From NCBI GenBank assembly GCA_028274465.1, contig CM051456.1:74138753-74202752 (forward strand): a stretch of 64,000 nucleotides of DNA. Reading direction: 5' to 3'. Source of the stretch: Plantago ovata (taxonomy: Eukaryota > Streptophyta > Magnoliopsida > Lamiales > Plantaginaceae). The position numbers were made by a program, and so were the translations under genes. How positions within the stretch are numbered: the stretch's first letter is position 1; every line of letters begins with the position of its first letter. A model generated the notes under the pieces. The model saw only the letters and a list, made by a program, of their open reading frames with translations. It ran no database searches and had not been told where the DNA came from. Of this stretch, positions 59,201 to 64,000 are shown piece by piece.

Positions 59201-60549
59201 GAATGCCATTTATAAATTTTTTTCCTATACTGATGAGAAGCTAATGCATGAAAATACTTGGTATTGGCATCTCCTAAAGTCACCCATTTTCTTTTAGCTC
59301 TTTGATGCCAATAAACCTTTCTTTGGATCAATAAGTTATCCAAATCAGATTTAGTTTGATTATAAAAATTCCCATACAAAGGAGGATTAGTGTGAAGTTT
59401 GCCACTTAAAAAGTTTATTTCCTGAAATTTTTGATTAATGACCTTATTTAAATCTGCCAAATCTCCAAGTTTCCAGTTTGGAATATGATCTTTTAGGAGT
59501 AGACATTTTTGAAAAATATTTAAATCTTGTACAAAGCTTTGGCGCCAAAAATCCTCCAGCTTTTGTTTAAACAAAGGATTAGAAACCCAAATATTTTCAA
59601 AATGAAAAGATCTAACTTTCTGAGGTATTCTAGAACCAGTATCTATCAACAAAGGTGCATGATCAGAAGGATACATAGGCAAATGAGTTACTGTTGTATT
59701 TGGATAGTTTTGTATCCATTTAGCATTACCACAAGCTCTATCCAATCTCTTAGAAATATAGTTTCCTTGAAAACTCATGTTAGACCAAGTATATTTACAC
59801 CCCTTATAACCTAAATCAGTGAGACCACAATCCATTAAACAAGTTTGAAATTTATTCATGCGTGTCCAGGATTCTCCAATGCCCCCCAATTTTTCAGATG
59901 GATGCAAGATATTGTTAAAATCACCAAATACTATCCATGGAGAAGAACTTGAAATATTAGAATGTAAAGCACGGAGTTTATTCCATACCAGATCATAGGC
60001 TGCTGGACTTGCATGCTGATACAAATTGGTGACATCTGCTGGGCTTGAATCAGGAACTGCCGGATCCACAAGTCGAATGTGCACAATTCTGTCCTCTATG
60101 TCATGAACTCGCATATCACATTCTGCTCCGTTCCATAAAACCCACATGCCCCCTGATTGTGGTGTCTCTGGAGGTGGAGAGAAGGCAACCTTATTAGTAT
60201 GTGGTAGGTTGTTGATATATCCCTCTGAAGCCCTAGTTGAAAGCCTGGTATCCAACACAAAAGTGACCACCGGCCTATGTTCCAGAATGTGTCTCCTCAA
60301 TGCTTCCTGAAATTCTGTCCTACCCGCACCTCTTGCATTCCATACTAGCATCCGCGTTTCGTGTGGATTGACTCGAGTATTGTAATGATCAATGCTTTGC
60401 GGCGGCCCCAGTCCGTCTTCCCCGCTTCCTAGTGGGACTGGAGTGACTGTGTGCCTGTGAATGTTCTCCCATGGCAGTACAAACATTAGATGCCTCTGAT
60501 CCATTCCCGTGACTAAAACCTGTTCCATTGCCGTGTATCTCACCGCCAA
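56205..60549 (-). pseudogene. LINE ORF2: endonuclease-reverse transcriptase-RNase H, broken
   Basis: The endonuclease domain (60549-59167) has MLVWNARGAG, DTRLS, WIVFGDFNNIL and PSDHAPLL. RT follows in another frame (59069-58365) with PADYRPISLCTILYKIVSKI, DIAKAYDRLEW and TRGLRQG, then returns to the first frame (58443-57607) with DPLSPYLFILCQDM and catalytic GFADDCLIFAR. A zf-RVT stretch (LPKIKFFLWMSLHHKLPT, 57590-57054) and an RNase H domain (NIDGASLNNPGHAGIG, NNMAELKALQHGL, DIQSDSKYVISSL, NQAADALAKYG; 56876-56205) come next. At least four frameshifts (near 59150, 58400, 57600 and 57140) and stops prevent one protein. In working elements it nicks the target and copies the RNA there. Confidence 0.9.
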
Positions 60550-60552
60550 CTG

Positions 60553-62832
60553 CTACGCCGTGTTTGCAAATTGCACCAGAAACGGAATCTGACAGAACGG
60601 CCCCATTTTCAATAAATTCCCCTCTATCAACTTGAAGTTGGACAAAATCACCCTGTCCTCTTGACTGATTGTTGCTATGCTCCGGCTGGATGATTCGATT
60701 ATCTCCTGACTGTTCGGAACATTTTCCCTCGGCTCCTGCTGATTGCTGGCTGCCATTGCCTCCATTGCCATTGAAATGAACTGTGCATCCGTGAGTTGTG
60801 ATTGAGAGTTCACCTGATGCTGCGCAGCTGAAATCGGTGGTGAAGATGTCTGTGTTACCCATGGCTGAGCGGTCCCAATATGGATCCCCGGCCTGCGACC
60901 TGTGAGAGGCTGTTGTGGGATGTGTGGGTTCCTTGCAACCTGCGGTCCCTGCGATGAGCTCCCCCTTTCCAACCTGCGCCTGGCCTGATTTCTTGCTGCT
61001 TGACGGATTCTGCGACCCCTCTCTTCCTGCTGGGTGTAGGCACTGGCCACCGCTGATCTCATTATGTGAGGAGGTGCTATTTGCGGGGGATTTATCGGGA
61101 TATGGATCATACCTATTTGCATGTAGCTGCTTTGCGCGTTTAGCTGGCCCATGAAGTCTATGGGTGCTTCTATTTGCACCAACCCTTGCAGAGGAGCCAT
61201 TGTCGACATTGTTGGTGCCGGAAAGTATGGATCCGCTGTTACATTGAGTGGATCTTGAAGGGGAATTGTTGGATAGGGGAAAGGTGGTGCCACTGTGAGT
61301 GGAATGGCTTGAACAATGCTTGCTGTGGTTACCGGTATCGGCGGAGTGGAAGCTCTGGAACTCATTATGCGTTTCTTTCTCCGAAACAGTGTTAGGGTTT
61401 GGAATGGAATTGGTACCGTTTTGTTGCAGAACAACATTTTGGGGAGAGGGAACTTTAATACACTGTAAAGCCTGCTCTACTTTCCCAGAGACGCCATCAT
61501 TATTTTCTTGATCGTCACAATTAGGCGTTAATAGGTCTGCATGTGTGAGAACACGTGCCTGCTCATCCCCATAAACATCCTTTCTTAATTCCTGATTAGC
61601 CCTAATTTGTTGAGAATTAATATTTAAATTATGTAGTGCTGAGCCCACTATCTGATCTTGGGTTTTAATATTGTTATTGGGTTCTAGAAGTTGAAATGGG
61701 TTGAGATGATGATCCACAGACTTTGATAAATGGGCCGACTGGGTTTTCTTGCCCTGCAAGTCCACCGCTTGCTGGCCATTATGCATACCATTTTTATTAA
61801 AATATTTTCTTGATGATGTTTATCACCTTGAGTCGGTATTTTGGTGTTCAAAGTCGAAGCTTTATCATGCTTATCTTTTTCATTTAATGTTGCCGCCTTT
61901 AATTTATTGTAATTTTTATTGCGAATAAAAGGCTTCCATACTACCTTTTGCCATTCTTGTTCCGGTGCTTCCATACTAACATGCTCTTCCCTTACGTCCA
62001 TATGTTGATCCTGATCTTTGTGTTGCTCTACCTGTGTAATATGATGAACAAAGGTGCAAATACTCTGCTTGTGTTCAATCATGCCACATTTAAGACAGAA
62101 ATCCCCATTAACTTCATAAATGACTTTCTGCATTTTTGTTCCTATTTGAATCATAGGCTTCAAAGGAGACGTAACATCTACTTCAATACACATACGTGCA
62201 TAACGTGTGCGAGATAAACTAGCCGTATGCCCATCTACTTTGATTGGCGTTCCTAAAAGCTGGCCGATTTTATACAAAGCTTTTTGATGATAAAGTTCTA
62301 AGGGTAAATCATGCAATTGCACCCAAAGTAACATATAATCAAGAGAACCTTTCAATGGATCAAAGCATGGTTTTCAGGTTTGGACTGCCAAATAATTTTG
62401 AAACAAATACCATGGACCTCCCGAAAGTGCTAAAAGATAATCATCCATGAGGCTGAAAAAAGCGATATAAAATCCTTTCCCTAGACAAGTTGTTGAAAGC
62501 GTACCTTTCATTTTCCATAATCCGCGCAAGTGTTTAGCTATTTGATTAATTTCCTTTTGATTTCCCACCGTCTGAAGAAGCAGAGCTCTATTCCATGTAC
62601 TACTAAATTCCATCACTTCCTCTTGCGTAAAAGATACAAAAGGAATGTTTTGTTGCTGCTGACGACTTGCCATAGTATACTCCTCAAACTTTGGCGATTT
62701 TTCCAAATGATTAAACCATTGAGGAAAATACTTATGTTGTGTGTTGGCCTGCAACTTTTCCTTGAACGTCATGGAACTGACTTGCTTGTTTGATGATGAT
62801 GGCTCTTCCCTATGATGCAACTTCACACCCAT
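60553..62832 (-). pseudogene. LINE ORF1: DUF4283-like RNA-binding protein with zinc knuckle, broken
   Basis: The frame from MGVKLHHREEPSSS carries a DUF4283-type domain (FTQEEVMEFSSTWNRALL, GKGFYIAFFSLMDDYLLALS, GPWYLFQNYLAV), is stopped at 62374-62376, continues LLWVQLHDLPLELYH, and reaches a CCHC-type knuckle CLKCGMIEHKQSIC. An A-run near 61793-61800 marks a shift. Downstream, two same-strand frames are open over the same DNA: 61786-60389 and 61437-60553. The second reads more like a basic linker (RGRRIRQAARNQARRRLERG). ORF1 proteins bind element RNA. ORF2 starts four bases after the stop. Confidence 0.75.
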
Positions 62833-63035
62833 ATTGTTTTGTGGAACGAACCCTGTACCGGAAGCAGTGGTTGCAATTTGATCGGTCGGAAATGGAAGGA
62901 GGAAAGTCTGGAGGTTTCATTGCGTTTTTTTTTTTTTTAAAGGAGATGTTGTTAAGTTGCTGTAATAGAAACCTTAGAAGAGTTCTATTGCAATGAGGCG
63001 ATTGCCTCAACGCCTTTTCTTGGAGTGTTTGGGTT

Positions 63036-63660
63036 GAATTAGGGAGAGTATTGAAGAAGTCGGGTAGGGTTTTATAGGTATGATGATCATAGGGTTTTGT
63101 AATAAAATGTTTTTTTATTTCTAAAATGTTGTGTTGTCATTTATGGGGAAGTATTTTGTAAAATAAAAATTTCTAAGATGGAATAAAAAAACACGGACAT
63201 GAATTTGAAATGACATTGGAACTCGGAAAAAATCCAAACAATTGAAAAATTTGAAAAAATTTAGAAAACTTAAATTTTTTTGGAAAAGTTAGAATTCATT
63301 TATATATAAAAAACATTTCACCTAGGTTTAAGATTATTTTAGCGTTGGCCATAGACGGGTTATTTCTTGGCAAATTTCTGCGTTTTGTCTAAGATAGAAA
63401 ATAATAAAAATAATAGAAAATATCCGGAAACAAATGATTTTTGTTTAATACGAGTTTTATGGGCAGCCTTGAAATTCGAGAAAAAGTTGAAATATTTGGA
63501 CAAAATGTGAATATGAAAAAATTACGAAGATTTTTGGTCAAAACCATAAATGAAATATTTATTATACACGGCAGTTATTAATTTTTTTTTTTTTTTACCT
63601 ATTTTCATTTATCAAAATTATATTCTTACATAAATGTGAAATTATCTTATGAATCCATTT
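63036..63660. other. AT-rich spacer
   Basis: No coding frame. A T15 run lies near 63582-63597. Confidence 0.4.
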
Positions 63661-63760
63661 TATTTTTTTTAAACAGTAAACAAAAATTTCATTAAAGCCC
63701 AGAATCATGTACACCATAAGGGAGGTATATACCCGAATCAGGATACAAGACTTATATCTA
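63661..63760 (-). mobile_element. Possible 3' tail of a second LINE
   Basis: On the minus strand TTCTGGGCTTTAATGAAATT precedes TTTGTTTACTGTTT and an A-rich tail (63664-63671 as T). TGGGCTTTAATGAAA is a frequent ending of plant LINE ORF2 DNA. No matching coding part is visible to 64000, so this is weak. Confidence 0.3.
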
Positions 63761-64000
63761 ATCCAATATTCTACATATATTTATTAGACATCAAGTATAT
63801 ACATGTATATTTATATAGAATATATTGCCAAATTATTTTCTGTCCAACGTTTTTAGTAATAGCAAAAAATAATATAGAAATAAATAATGTCGTACATAGA
63901 GTACGAGAAATACAAAAGAAACACAACCAAAACACCCCAACCAAACTGAATACAACAAAAGAACGACCACTCCGCTAACCTGCCCAAGGTTATAACCTTA
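63761..64000. other. AT-rich DNA at the window edge
   Basis: No feature recognised. Confidence 0.3.

Larger units (their letters stand above)
56082..63019 (-). mobile_element. L1-type LINE, full length, inactivated
   Basis: TTGGAGTGTTTGGGTT occurs at 56066-56081 and again at 63020-63035, a 16-bp target duplication. Between them lies a minus-strand element: 5' end at 63019, ORF1 (62832-60553), ORF2 (60549-56205), 3' untranslated DNA and a terminal A run seen as T at 56082-56090. Its size of 6.9 kb and domain order fit plant L1 elements. ORF1 and ORF2 both carry stops or frameshifts. The 3' untranslated part contains a duplicated ACTACAAGCCTAGG-type unit (56155-56260). Confidence 0.92.

Overview
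The window is nuclear DNA from a flowering plant, most likely a eudicot. It has spliced genes with GT..AG introns, plant LTR-retrotransposons with tRNA-type primer sites, an L1-type LINE, hAT, CACTA-like and Mutator-like DNA elements, and AT-rich spacers. Nothing in it fixes the genus. No bacterial-type operons, rRNA, tRNA or CRISPR were found. About four fifths of it is transposable-element DNA.

Positions 1-36541 are a nest of insertions. The outermost visible host is a fragment of a hAT transposase gene (35808-36541). Beside it lies an old Ty1/copia element, copia A (about 4778-35807, plus strand). Copia A is interrupted by two Ty3/gypsy elements on the minus strand. One is a Tat-like gag-only element (6112-22686, target duplication ATTAT). 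The other is an Athila-like element (26043-34742, target duplication GCTTC). The Tat-like element is split by a younger Ty1/copia element, copia B (8779-19686), and one LTR of copia B holds a 959-bp Mutator-like miniature element (10028-10986, 9-bp duplication) with an array of perfect palindromes. The left edge of the window (1-4771) is the 3' part of a second copy of the Athila-like family, on the plus strand. Every LTR-retrotransposon here is defective or non-autonomous. Neither gypsy element has visible reverse transcriptase or integrase, and both presumably depend on enzymes supplied in trans.

Positions 36542-39640 are spacer with a CACTA-type terminus beside one captured exon of a ribose-phosphate pyrophosphokinase gene, and a diverged fragment of the Tat-like LTR just upstream of a host gene.

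Two host genes look intact. The first (39641-45177, plus, six exons, 639 residues) encodes an RNA/DNA-binding protein with two KH domains and a long Q/Y/P/G-rich low-complexity tail. The second (51639-55292, plus, four exons, 168 residues) encodes a small zinc-binding protein with two CXXC motifs (CZIB/UPF0587/DUF866 family). Between them are a CACTA-like end (46549) and a nearly whole hAT transposon (47196-50849) whose BED-DUF659-dimerisation gene carries one stop and one frameshift.

The right end (56082-63019, minus) is a full-length but broken L1-type LINE with a 16-bp target duplication. It carries ORF1 (DUF4283-like plus zinc knuckle) and ORF2 (endonuclease, RT, zf-RVT, RNase H). The last kilobase is AT-rich spacer, perhaps with the tail of another LINE.

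The items most worth following are the gag-protease-ORF-X gypsy family, which has a conserved spliced leader and a palindrome module shared by its LTR promoter and ORF-X; the palindrome-carrying Mutator-like element; and the captured PRPP-synthetase exon.
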